Origin: Arthrobacter sp. V1I9
Lineage (GTDB): Bacteria > Actinomycetota > Actinomycetes > Actinomycetales > Micrococcaceae
Assembly: GCF_030817075.1 (NCBI RefSeq)
Contig: NZ_JAUSYU010000001.1
Coordinates: forward strand, 2,170,001-2,234,000
DNA length: 64,000 nucleotides
Direction: 5' to 3'
How positions within the stretch are numbered: the first letter of the stretch is position 1; each line of letters opens with the position of its first letter. The position numbers and the translations under genes are program-made. The notes below the pieces were generated by a model, which worked only from the letters and a program-made list of their open reading frames with translations, searched no databases and was not told the origin of the DNA. Shown here piece after piece: positions 19,150 to 26,800 of this stretch.

Positions 19150-20763
19150 CTAGTAGGCGAACGCGAGGACGTCGTCGGCGGGTTTTCCGCCGCCTTGGCC
19201 TCCCTGGCCGGGGGTGGCGTCCTCGTTTTCGTCAACGGGTGCGTGAACCAGTTCAGGCATGGCGGACGCCACGCCGCCCCGGATGTACTTGACCAGCAGT
19301 TTCACTTCCACCACGAGCAGTACGCCGTAGATGGCTGCCAGCGTGACGAGGGACGCCAGCAGCTCCCCTGCGGTGACGCCGGGCGACACTGCCGCGGCGG
19401 TGAACATAAACACCTGGTCGATGCCGTTGGGATCAGGGTTGGGCGCCACCACAAAGGGCTGGCGGCCCATCTCGGTGAAGATCCAGCCGGCGGCGTTGGC
19501 TCCGAATGGGGCAAGGATTCCGAAGACGGCGAGGCGCATCAGCCACCTGGATTCGGGCACGGTTCCCTTGCGGGTCAACCACAGTGCCACCAGGGCCGCC
19601 AGGGCGGCGATCCCGCCGAAACCGATCATCATGCGGAAGCCCCAGTAGGTAACCTCCATAACGGGAAGGTAGTCGATTTCCTGACCGGCGCGCTCGCCGT
19701 AGATGGGGTTGTCCGGCAGGTGGGTTCCGTAGGCTTCCTTGTACTGGGGCAGGAGGCTGTTGACGCCCTGGACCTCGGTGGTGAAGTCGCCCTTCGCAAG
19801 GTAGGACAGGATGCCGGGGACCTCGATCAGCGCCACGATGTCGTCGCAGTTCTGCGAGCCGAGGTTGCCGATGCTCAGGACCGAGAAGCCGGTGCCGTCG
19901 TGGCAGGCAGCTTCTGCGGCCGCCATCTTCATGGGCTGCTGCTCGAACATCAGCTTGCCCTGGAGGTCTCCGGTCAGGGCGGTTCCGGCGAAGGAGATCA
20001 TGGCCACCACGGCGCCGATGCGCAGCGACCGGATCCAGACTTTGTAGTCGTTTCTGTCCCGGCCAGGGATGTCCGCTGCTTCGCCGGGGATTACCTTGCC
20101 GTCGGCACCCACGGTGTCGACGCCGTCGCGCCGCCTGCGCCACAGGTGGTACCAGGCGATGCCAAGCAGGAAACCGCCTGCAACGGCGAGGGCGCCGAAC
20201 AGTGTGTGGGGAACTGCGACGAGTGCGGTGTTGTTGGTGAAGACTGCCCAGGCGTCCGTCATGACGGGCCGGCCATCGATCATTTCCACCCCTACCGGGT
20301 GCTGCATCCAGCTGTTGGCCACGATGATGAAGTACGCGGAAAACACGGAGCCTATAACGGCGATCCAGAGGCAAGCGAGGTGGATGCCCGGCTTCAGCTG
20401 CTTCCAGCCGAAGATCCACAGGCCCAGGAAGGTGGACTCCACAAAGAAGGCAAGGAGCGCCTCGAGTGCGAGCGGGGCCCCGAAGACATCGCCCACGAAG
20501 CGGCTGTATTCGCTCCAGGCCATTCCGAACTGGAACTCCTGCACGATGCCGGTGGCCACGCCCATGATGAAGTTGATCAGGAAGAGCTTCCCCCAGAACT
20601 TGGTCATCCGCAGGTATTCAGGTTTTCCGGTGCGGTGCCAGGCAGTCTGGATCACTGCCACTACCAGCCCCAGTCCGATGGTCAGCGGGACCATCATGAA
20701 GTGGTAAACGGTGGTGATGCCGAATTGCCAGCGTGCGATTTCCAGAGCGTCCAAAGCGTCCAA
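19150..20763 (-). CDS. cydA: Cytochrome bd ubiquinol/menaquinol oxidase subunit I
   Basis: 537 residues from a TTG start with AGGGA about 7 bases upstream. The start codon context TTGGACGCT is directly repeated, so a second in-frame TTG lies at 20754. The protein begins DALDALEIARWQFGITTVYH, where His21 corresponds to the N-terminal haem-ligating His19 of E. coli CydA. Other conserved stretches are NFIMGVATGIVQEFQFGMAWSEYSRFVGDVFG and NSWMQHPVGVEM. The Q-loop region is short, and residues 450-537 include two further helices and an acidic, glycine-rich tail. CydA holds haems b558, b595 and d and is the catalytic subunit. It is the first gene of the cyd operon, facing a BlaI-type regulator across a region with three matching operators. 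Confidence 0.96.
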   Translation of the reverse strand: MDALDALEIARWQFGITTVYHFMMVPLTIGLGLVVAVIQTAWHRTGKPEYLRMTKFWGKLFLINFIMGVATGIVQEFQFGMAWSEYSRFVGDVFGAPLALEALLAFFVESTFLGLWIFGWKQLKPGIHLACLWIAVIGSVFSAYFIIVANSWMQHPVGVEMIDGRPVMTDAWAVFTNNTALVAVPHTLFGALAVAGGFLLGIAWYHLWRRRRDGVDTVGADGKVIPGEAADIPGRDRNDYKVWIRSLRIGAVVAMISFAGTALTGDLQGKLMFEQQPMKMAAAEAACHDGTGFSVLSIGNLGSQNCDDIVALIEVPGILSYLAKGDFTTEVQGVNSLLPQYKEAYGTHLPDNPIYGERAGQEIDYLPVMEVTYWGFRMMIGFGGIAALAALVALWLTRKGTVPESRWLMRLAVFGILAPFGANAAGWIFTEMGRQPFVVAPNPDPNGIDQVFMFTAAAVSPGVTAGELLASLVTLAAIYGVLLVVEVKLLVKYIRGGVASAMPELVHAPVDENEDATPGQGGQGGGKPADDVLAFAY

Positions 20764-20793
20764 GGCGGTCCCTACTGTCAGCCGGTGCAGGTT

Positions 20794-20810
20794 TTCTACG
20801 TTCTGTAGAA
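20794..20810. promoter_or_regulatory. BlaI-type operator 1 (cydA-proximal)
   Basis: TTCTACG-TTC-TGTAGAA, an inverted repeat with 7-base arms, one mismatch and a 3-base spacer. It carries the TACA/TGTA-type core recognised by BlaI/MecI/CopY repressors. It lies 31 bases upstream of the cydA start codon, where a bound repressor would block transcription. The gene of a BlaI-family protein is divergent, 217 bases away. Confidence 0.75.
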
Positions 20811-20818
20811 ACTCTAAC

Positions 20819-20835
20819 TTCTACAAAGTGTAGAA
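20819..20835. promoter_or_regulatory. BlaI-type operator 2 (cydA-proximal)
   Basis: TTCTACA-AAG-TGTAGAA, a perfect 7-base inverted repeat with a 3-base spacer. Its centre is 25 bases from that of operator 1, so two dimers could bind side by side upstream of cydA. Same consensus as the other three sites in the window. Confidence 0.8.
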
Positions 20836-20906
20836 CAGCGCCGGGGCGGTGTAAAAACGTGCTGCTTCTCCCGCTAAGGATGCTTCCCGGGCCGCGGCCG
20901 CTCCTG

Positions 20907-20923
20907 TTCTACCCAATGTAGAA
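20907..20923. promoter_or_regulatory. BlaI-type operator 3 (blaI-proximal)
   Basis: TTCTACC-CAA-TGTAGAA, 7-base arms with one mismatch and a 3-base spacer. It is 104 bases upstream of the BlaI-family gene, just before a possible -10 element (TAAATT, 20942-20947). This fits autoregulation of the repressor operon. Confidence 0.75.
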
Positions 20924-21027
20924 AGTGAGGCGGAATCGAGGTAAATTGGTTCCTGTAGGTGAAACACACGCATGGAGTCACCGCGGCCTCACGGCTGCGG
21001 TGCGGGGGGAAACAAAGGAAAAGTGCA

Positions 21028-21414
21028 ATGGCGAGTCTTGGTGAACTGGAACGGGCAGTGATGGATCTGCTCTGGGCGGGCCATGAAGCAGCCACCGCAA
21101 ACACTTTGCGGGACCGGCTCGCTCAGACGTCGGCGGGCCAAGGCGGGGCGGCCGGGCACGAAGGCAAGGAACTCGCCGTCACCACGGTACTCACCGTGCT
21201 GTCCCGGCTGGAGAAGAAGGGCCTGGTGGAACGCGAACGCGGCACCCGTCCGCACCGCTACCAGGCAGTGTCCAGCCGCGAGGACCACACGGCCGAACTG
21301 ATGCACGAGGTACTGGGGTCGGCTCCGGACCGCGAGGCCGTGCTGGCACGATTCATCGGATCCGTTTCCGAAGGTGAAGCCGAGACTCTGCGCAAACTGC
21401 TTGGCCACTTCTAA
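21028..21414 (+). CDS. BlaI/MecI/CopY family transcriptional repressor
   Basis: 128 residues from the ATG at 21028, preceded by AAAGGA. It begins MASLGELERAVMDLLWAG, the first helix of the winged helix-turn-helix in BlaI/MecI. The recognition region is VTTVLTVLSRLEKKGLVERER with the wing GTRPHRYQAV, and a C-terminal dimerisation domain ends ETLRKLLGHF. Members bind TACA-N-TGTA operators as dimers and are inactivated by cleavage or by metals. The downstream gene, 6 bases away, is an M56 peptidase, the usual partner. Divergent cydA and three matching operators suggest that it represses both its own operon and cytochrome bd. An inserted Gly/Ala-rich loop (SAGQGGAAGHEGKE) precedes the recognition helix. 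Confidence 0.92.
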   Translation: MASLGELERAVMDLLWAGHEAATANTLRDRLAQTSAGQGGAAGHEGKELAVTTVLTVLSRLEKKGLVERERGTRPHRYQAVSSREDHTAELMHEVLGSAPDREAVLARFIGSVSEGEAETLRKLLGHF

Positions 21415-21420
21415 CGGACC

Positions 21421-22413
21421 ATGTTCTGGGCCTCATACCTGCTGGCGGTCCTTGCGATAGTCCTGGCGTGGCCGGTACCTATCCTCCTCTCGAGGGCGCA
21501 GTGGCCCGCGCGCTCCCCTTTTACGGCCATGGTGCTGTGGCAGGCCATTGCACTGGCTGGCGGGCTGTCCATGATCGGCGCCATGCTGGTGTACGGCCTG
21601 GAGCCCATCGGCGACAACCTCCTCGCCGGCCTCCGGTCCCTTGCGGGGATGGTGCTGTATAACGCGCCGACTACTGCCCTGGGCTTCTGGCACATCTTCG
21701 CGCTGTCCGCCGCGGCCCTGCTGACGGCCCACCTGGTATTCACTCTCTTGCTGACGTATTACAAGATCGAACGCCAGCGGCGGCGCCACCGCGAACTCCT
21801 CGCGCTCCTGGCTTCACCATCCGCCGAAGGGGCCGGGACACTGGTCATCAACCACGATTCGCCCGTGGCGTACTGCCTTCCCGGCGGCGCGCGGTCAGTG
21901 ACGGTACTGTCCGACGGCCTCATGGCAGCGCTTGAGCCTGCCGAACTCCGGGCTGTCCTGATCCATGAAAATGCACACCTGAGCCAGCGGCATCACCTGC
22001 TGCTGTGGGCCTTCGCCGCCTGGCGCCAGGCGCTCCCCTGGCTGCCCACCACCCGCCTCGCCCAGGAGTCCGTCAACTCCCTGATTGAGATGCTTGCGGA
22101 CGACGTCGCCCTCAGGACCGAAAGCAAGGCCACGCTTATCAAGGCCATCGCGATTGTGGCCAGCGGATCCCCCGGGGCTGCCCGTGACGCCGAGCTTCAG
22201 TCCGGCGGGCCAGGCCTGGCCCTTGCCGGCATCGACTCCGCGGCAGGAACGTCCGGCTCGGACTCGGCCCGCACCACAGCCTCGCGCGTCAGCCGGCTGC
22301 TCTCCCCCCAGCCGCAGCTGCCCTCCCCGGTCCGCAGCCTGGTGCTGGCCAGCTGCGTCCTCCTGCTGGCGCTGCCCACAGCCCTGCTCGTGGTACCGGG
22401 CCTGCTGGGCTGA
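21421..22413 (+). CDS. M56 family metallopeptidase (BlaR1-like, no penicillin-sensor domain)
   Basis: 330 residues with membrane helices at the N-terminus (FWASYLLAVLAIVLAWPVPILL, IALAGGLSMIGAMLVYG, IFALSAAALLTAHLVFTLLL), one around LLLWAFAAWRQ and one at the C-terminus (LVLASCVLLLALPTALLVV). The zinc site is HENAH (His182, Glu183, His186) with a probable third ligand Glu223 in LIEMLADDVAL. This is the peptidase of BlaR1/MecR1-type signalling, but the chain ends soon after the last helix and lacks the extracellular penicillin-binding domain. It starts 6 bases after the repressor gene. It probably triggers loss of the repressor, and the stimulus is unknown. Confidence 0.88.
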   Translation: MFWASYLLAVLAIVLAWPVPILLSRAQWPARSPFTAMVLWQAIALAGGLSMIGAMLVYGLEPIGDNLLAGLRSLAGMVLYNAPTTALGFWHIFALSAAALLTAHLVFTLLLTYYKIERQRRRHRELLALLASPSAEGAGTLVINHDSPVAYCLPGGARSVTVLSDGLMAALEPAELRAVLIHENAHLSQRHHLLLWAFAAWRQALPWLPTTRLAQESVNSLIEMLADDVALRTESKATLIKAIAIVASGSPGAARDAELQSGGPGLALAGIDSAAGTSGSDSARTTASRVSRLLSPQPQLPSPVRSLVLASCVLLLALPTALLVVPGLLG

Positions 22414-22500
22414 CACCCGGCGTCATCCGCCAGCCTCTCCGCGTCCCGCCGCCGTTCTGCGGGCACCCTTTTCCTCGCTGCCGTCCCCGTACTTCCGCTG

Positions 22501-24609
22501 TCAGGCGTCGATGCGTTCCCGGTCCAGGCTGGCTGCGCCGGCGATGATGAAATCCTTGCGCGGCGAAACGTCCGAACCCATCAGCAGGTCGAAGATCTCC
22601 TCCGCCTGCTTCGCGTTCTCGATCCCCACCTTGCGGAGGGTGCGGTGCCGGGGGTCCATGGTGGTCTCGGCCAGCTGCTCAGCGTCCATCTCGCCCAGAC
22701 CCTTGTAGCGTTGGATGGGCTCCTTGTACCGTTTGCCCTCCTTCGCCAGCCGGGCGAGCAGCACGTGAAGCTCGGCCTCGGAGTAGGTGTAGATCATTTC
22801 GTTGGCCTTCTGGCCGGCGTTGATCACTTCCACCCGGTGCAGCGGCGGCACGGCGGCAAACACCCTGCCCTCCTCGATCATGGGACGCATGTAGCGGAAG
22901 AAGAGGGTGAGGAGGAGCGTGCGGATGTGCGCGCCGTCCACGTCAGCGTCTGTCATCAGAATGACCTTGCCGTACCGGGCGGCGGAGATATCGAAGCTGC
23001 GGCCTGATCCGGCGCCCACCACCTGGATGAGGGCGGCGCATTCGGCGTTCGAGAGCATGTCCCCCACGGAGGCCTTCTGGACGTTGAGGATCTTGCCGCG
23101 GATGGGCAGCAGGGCCTGGAAGTCCGAGGACCTTGCCAGCTTGGCGGTTCCCAGCGCCGAGTCGCCTTCCACAATGAAAAGTTCGGAACGTTCGACGTCG
23201 TCCGTGCGGCAGTCAGCGAGCTTGGTAGGCATCGAGGAAGTTTCCAGGGCATTCTTGCGCCGTTGGGTTTCCTTGTGCACGCGGGCCGAGATGCGCGATT
23301 TCATCTCGCTGACGATTTTCTCCAGGAGCAGCGCGGACTGCGCCTTGTCATTCCGGTTGGCAGACGTGAGCTTGGCGTTGACCTCCCGTTCCACCACCCT
23401 GGACACAATGGCGCGCACGGCGGAGGTGCCGAGGATCTCCTTGGTCTGGCCTTCAAACTGCGGCTCGGCCAGGCGTACGGTCAGGACGGCGGTGAGGCCG
23501 GCGAAGATGTCGTCCTTTTCGATCTTGTCGTTGCCGGCCTTGAGCTTGCGGGCGTTGTTCTCCACCGCTTTGCGGAAAGTCTTGACCAGGGCCTGCTCAA
23601 AGCCCGACTGGTGGGTTCCGCCCTTGGGCGTGGAGATGATGTTGACGAAGCTGCGGACGGTGCTGTCGTAGCCGATCCCCCAGCGCAGCGCCACATCAAC
23701 TTCGCAGTCGCGCTCCACCTCGGCGAGCTGGCTGTGCCCCCGTTCGTCGAGTACGGGAACCGTCTCCTTGAACTTTCCGGAACCGTGCAGCCGCCACACA
23801 TCGGTGACGGCGGGATCGGCGGCAAGGAATTCGACGAACTCGGAGATGCCGCCGTCGTGGTGGAAGACCTCCTCATGGGGGCCGGCTTCGCCGGGTGTTC
23901 CCGGGACCTTGCGCTCGTCGCGGACGGTCAGCTTAAGGCCGGGCACCAGGAAGGACGTCTGGCGGGCGCGGGCGGCGAGTTCCTCATACGAGAACTTGGC
24001 ATCCGGGGTGAAGATTTGCCGGTCTGCCCAGTAGCGGATCCTGGTTCCCGTGACGCCCCGCTTGGCCTTGCCCACCACGTCCAGCACCGAGTCGTCCACG
24101 AACGGGGTGAACGGCGCGGCCGGATCAGCCTTTGAGCCCGTGTCCTTGAAACGGCCGGGCTCGCCGCGGCGGAAGGACATCTTGTACGTCTTGCCGCCGC
24201 GGTCCACCTCGACGTCGAGGCGGGAGGACAGCGCGTTTACCACGGAGGCGCCCACGCCGTGCAGACCGCCTGAAGCGGTGTAGGAGCCGCCGCCGAACTT
24301 GCCGCCGGCATGGAGCTTGGTGAAAACCACCTCAACACCGGTAAGGCCCGTTTTCGGCTCCTTGTCGATGGGGATGCCGCGGCCGTCGTCGTGGATCTCC
24401 ACAGAGTTGTCCGCGTGGAGGATGATCTTGATGTCGTGGCCGAATCCGGCCAGTGCCTCGTCCACCGAGTTGTCGATGATTTCCCACAGGCAGTGCATCA
24501 GGCCGCGGGAGTCAGTGGAACCGATGTACATGCCCGGGCGCTTGCGGACGGCTTCGAGGCCCTCCAGCACAGACAGGTGCCGGGCAGTGTAATCAGAGCT
24601 TGGTGCCAC
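22501..24609 (-). CDS. parE: Type IIA DNA topoisomerase subunit B (topoisomerase IV ParE-like)
   Basis: 702 residues from a GTG start with AAGGAG 10 bases upstream. The GHKL ATPase has EIIDNSVDEALAGF (Mg-binding Asn), HDDGRGIPID and GGLHGVGASVVNALS. The transducer is followed by a TOPRIM domain (FIVEGDSALGTAKLARS, MTDADVDGAHIRTLLLT). The C-terminal end contains RYKGLGEMDAEQLAETTMDP. It supplies ATP hydrolysis for the ParC-like subunit at 11510-14020. The two genes are 8.5 kb apart, on opposite strands, on either side of the cyd/blaI block. It lies near the sigma factor gene, a typical site of the second topoisomerase B gene in actinobacteria. It is convergent with the M56 gene. Confidence 0.9.
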   Translation of the reverse strand: MAPSSDYTARHLSVLEGLEAVRKRPGMYIGSTDSRGLMHCLWEIIDNSVDEALAGFGHDIKIILHADNSVEIHDDGRGIPIDKEPKTGLTGVEVVFTKLHAGGKFGGGSYTASGGLHGVGASVVNALSSRLDVEVDRGGKTYKMSFRRGEPGRFKDTGSKADPAAPFTPFVDDSVLDVVGKAKRGVTGTRIRYWADRQIFTPDAKFSYEELAARARQTSFLVPGLKLTVRDERKVPGTPGEAGPHEEVFHHDGGISEFVEFLAADPAVTDVWRLHGSGKFKETVPVLDERGHSQLAEVERDCEVDVALRWGIGYDSTVRSFVNIISTPKGGTHQSGFEQALVKTFRKAVENNARKLKAGNDKIEKDDIFAGLTAVLTVRLAEPQFEGQTKEILGTSAVRAIVSRVVEREVNAKLTSANRNDKAQSALLLEKIVSEMKSRISARVHKETQRRKNALETSSMPTKLADCRTDDVERSELFIVEGDSALGTAKLARSSDFQALLPIRGKILNVQKASVGDMLSNAECAALIQVVGAGSGRSFDISAARYGKVILMTDADVDGAHIRTLLLTLFFRYMRPMIEEGRVFAAVPPLHRVEVINAGQKANEMIYTYSEAELHVLLARLAKEGKRYKEPIQRYKGLGEMDAEQLAETTMDPRHRTLRKVGIENAKQAEEIFDLLMGSDVSPRKDFIIAGAASLDRERIDA

Positions 24610-24831
24610 TGGTGATGAACTCCTTCAGGGACGGAAAAAGCGGGCTGGGGTCGCTCCTCCAAGGGTAGTCGGCCCGGCGTGGCAGCTCCGACTGCCACAC
24701 CCCGGGGAGGGTGTGCACCGCGCCACTGGCGCGCTTTCCGCGGGGGCGTGCGCCTGTCTTGATTCATTCTTGCGGCTACGCGCACAGCGAACTTGCCCCA
24801 TCCTTGCGATGGTTTTGTTACGAATGCTGGT

Positions 24832-24837
24832 TATATA
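24832..24837 (+). promoter_or_regulatory. Possible -10 element of the DUF7455 gene
   Basis: TATATA preceded by TG (GCTGGTTATATAGAC), 28 bases before the ATG at 24866. This is an extended -10-like sequence. No convincing -35 hexamer lies at the right distance, so the call is tentative. A strong AAGGAGG ribosome binding site at 24854-24860 follows. Confidence 0.35.
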
Positions 24838-24865
24838 GACGTACTGATCTACTAAGGAGGCCGAC

Positions 24866-25087
24866 ATGACAACAGCAGTGGCAGACCGCACACTCAACGC
24901 ACTGGACCGGTGCGATCGTTGCGGAGCCCAGGCATATGTCCGGGTTGTACTGGAGTCCTCCGGCGGTGAGCTGCTTTTCTGCGGCCACCACGCCCGTGCC
25001 GTTGAGGCAACGCTCAAGCCTTTGAGCTCCGACTGGCACGATGAGACGGGGAAGCTTCACGAGAAGGCTGCCGTAGAAATCGACTAG
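24866..25087 (+). CDS. DUF7455-type small zinc-ribbon protein
   Basis: 73 residues. An AAGGAGG site five bases before the ATG supports the start. The protein has CDRCGAQAYVRVVL followed by LLFCGHHAR, a Cys-X2-Cys / Cys-X-His-His arrangement that could bind zinc. Such small proteins (DUF7455) are conserved beside the principal sigma factor gene in actinobacteria, and I know of no established function. The gene has its own promoter-like sequence upstream and a strong terminator downstream, so it is probably monocistronic and well expressed. Confidence 0.85.
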   Translation: MTTAVADRTLNALDRCDRCGAQAYVRVVLESSGGELLFCGHHARAVEATLKPLSSDWHDETGKLHEKAAVEID

Positions 25088-25101
25088 CTTTCGTGAAGTT
25101 G

Positions 25102-25140
25102 TTGGGACCCTGCCGGAAGGCGGGGTCCCAATCTCTTTAA
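25102..25140 (+). terminator. Intrinsic terminator after the DUF7455 gene
   Basis: Perfect 9-base stem TTGGGACCC / GGGTCCCAA at 25102-25131, followed by TCTCTTT. It lies 15 bases after the stop codon. Confidence 0.8.
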
Positions 25141-25168
25141 GCAGACCGAACAATTGAGGGCACCAGCC

Positions 25169-25228
25169 AAAAAAGCGGCCCGCCGGTTACCGTGCCCGTC
25201 ATGGGCGCGGCAGCGGGCGGGCCGCCTT
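25169..25228 (-). terminator. Intrinsic terminator after sigA
   Basis: Ten-base stem GCGGCCCGCC / GGCGGGCCGC (25175-25184 with 25216-25225). Read on the minus strand it is followed by TTTTTT, 16 bases past the sigA stop. The large loop contains a smaller GC-rich hairpin. Confidence 0.75.
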
Positions 25229-25243
25229 TGTTGTGTCCTGCTT

Positions 25244-26548
25244 CTAGTCCAGGTAATCCCGCAGCACCTGCGACCGCGAGGGGTGGCGGAGCTTGGACAT
25301 GGTCTTGGATTCGATCTGGCGGATACGCTCGCGCGTCACTCCGTAAACCTTGCCGATTTCGTCTAAAGTCTTCGGCTGTCCGTCAGTCAGGCCGAACCGC
25401 ATGGCCACAACTCCGGCCTCGCGCTCCGAAAGCGTATCCAGCACGGAGTGGAGCTGCTCCTGGAGGAGCGTAAAGCTCACGGCGTCAGCCGGAACCACTG
25501 CCTCGGAGTCCTCGATGAGGTCGCCGAACTCAGAGTCGCCGTCCTCGCCCAGGGGCGTGTGGAGCGAGATGGGCTCGCGGCCGTACTTCTGGACTTCCAC
25601 GACCTTCTCGGGAGTCATGTCCAGTTCGAGCGCCAGTTCTTCGGGCGTGGGTTCGCGGCCGAGGTCCTGCAGCATCTGGCGCTGGACGCGGGCCAGCTTG
25701 TTGATGACTTCAACCATGTGCACCGGAATACGGATGGTGCGCGCCTGGTCAGCCATGGCACGGGTGATTGCCTGGCGGATCCACCAGGTGGCGTACGTGG
25801 AGAACTTGAAGCCTTTGGTGTAGTCGAACTTCTCCACTGCACGGATGAGGCCGAGGTTGCCTTCCTGGATCAGGTCCAGGAACAGCATGCCGCGGCCGGT
25901 GTAGCGCTTGGCCAGGGAGACCACCAGGCGGAGGTTGGCCTCCAGCAGGTGGTTCTTGGCGCGCTTGCCGTCGTGGATGATGAACTCAAGCTCGCGCTTG
26001 TACTTCGGATCCATGGACCCGTCGTCGGCGTTGATCTTTTCTTCGGCAAACAGTCCGGCTTCGATCCGGAGTGCAAGGTCCACTTCCTGCTCGGCGTTGA
26101 GCAGGGCAACCTTACCGATCTGCTTCAGGTAGTCCTTAACGGGGTCGGCCGTAGCTCCGGCGGACATGACCTGCTGGACAGGTGCGTCGTCGTCGTCAGC
26201 GTCAGAGTAGACGAAGCCTTTGCCCGAACCGGCTGCTCCCTTGACGGGATCAGCTTCGGCGTCCTCTTCAACGGCGTCGGGTCCGTCGAGGACGCTATCG
26301 TCGGGCTCCTCCTCGACATCTTCTACTTCGTCGGCGTCCGATTTCCCGGCGGCCTCAGCGGCGGCCTTGGCGCCGGGCTTTGGTCCGCGCTTTTTGGGCG
26401 CGGGCTTGCCGTCCGCACCGGCTTCACCGGCAGAAGCCTTGTTGGCTGCCCGCGTGGCGGCCCGCTTGGCGTTTGTTGCCGCCTGCTTCTCCTCGGCGGA
26501 CAGTTCGTCCTGGGCGGCGGGGTCCTTCTTCGTGGAAGACGGGGTCAC
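25244..26548 (-). CDS. sigA: Principal RNA polymerase sigma factor (SigA/RpoD)
   Basis: 434 residues from the GTG at 26548, which has GAAAGG six bases upstream. The N-terminal 130 residues are charged and low-complexity, rich in Lys/Ala then Asp/Glu, as in actinobacterial primary sigma factors. Region 1.2 starts at [27 protein letters not shown]. Region 2 includes [38 protein letters not shown] and [13 protein letters not shown] (the -10 recognition segment). Region 4 ends [32 protein letters not shown], the -35 recognition helix-turn-helix. It directs transcription of housekeeping genes. The frame extends upstream to 26641 without support. Confidence 0.97.
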   Translation of the reverse strand: MTPSSTKKDPAAQDELSAEEKQAATNAKRAATRAANKASAGEAGADGKPAPKKRGPKPGAKAAAEAAGKSDADEVEDVEEEPDDSVLDGPDAVEEDAEADPVKGAAGSGKGFVYSDADDDDAPVQQVMSAGATADPVKDYLKQIGKVALLNAEQEVDLALRIEAGLFAEEKINADDGSMDPKYKRELEFIIHDGKRAKNHLLEANLRLVVSLAKRYTGRGMLFLDLIQEGNLGLIRAVEKFDYTKGFKFSTYATWWIRQAITRAMADQARTIRIPVHMVEVINKLARVQRQMLQDLGREPTPEELALELDMTPEKVVEVQKYGREPISLHTPLGEDGDSEFGDLIEDSEAVVPADAVSFTLLQEQLHSVLDTLSEREAGVVAMRFGLTDGQPKTLDEIGKVYGVTRERIRQIESKTMSKLRHPSRSQVLRDYLD

Positions 26549-26654
26549 AAAAAACCTTTCTAGCGGTGGTCTGTGGAATCGCCATACGGGCAACACCACT
26601 ATGACCCTGTCAAGTCCGTGGTGAAAACCAAGCGCCACCACGGCCGGCAGAGTC

Positions 26655-26683
26655 TATAAATAGAACTGCCGGAGCGGCCGCAA
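26655..26683 (-). promoter_or_regulatory. Putative sigA promoter
   Basis: On the minus strand TTGCGG (26678-26683) and TTTATA (26655-26660) are separated by 17 bases, an acceptable housekeeping promoter. The leader to the GTG would be about 100 bases. A GGAA-N19-GTT pattern overlaps it (see findings). Confidence 0.4.
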
Positions 26684-26800
26684 TGTTCCCAAAAAGGGTT
26701 CATTACCAGCACTTGATACACGGACCCAACCGGGTCTCGGCAACCATTGTCTCACGGTTTCCCCAAATCCGGCCTAACCGGCCGTCCTGCCGCCCACACT

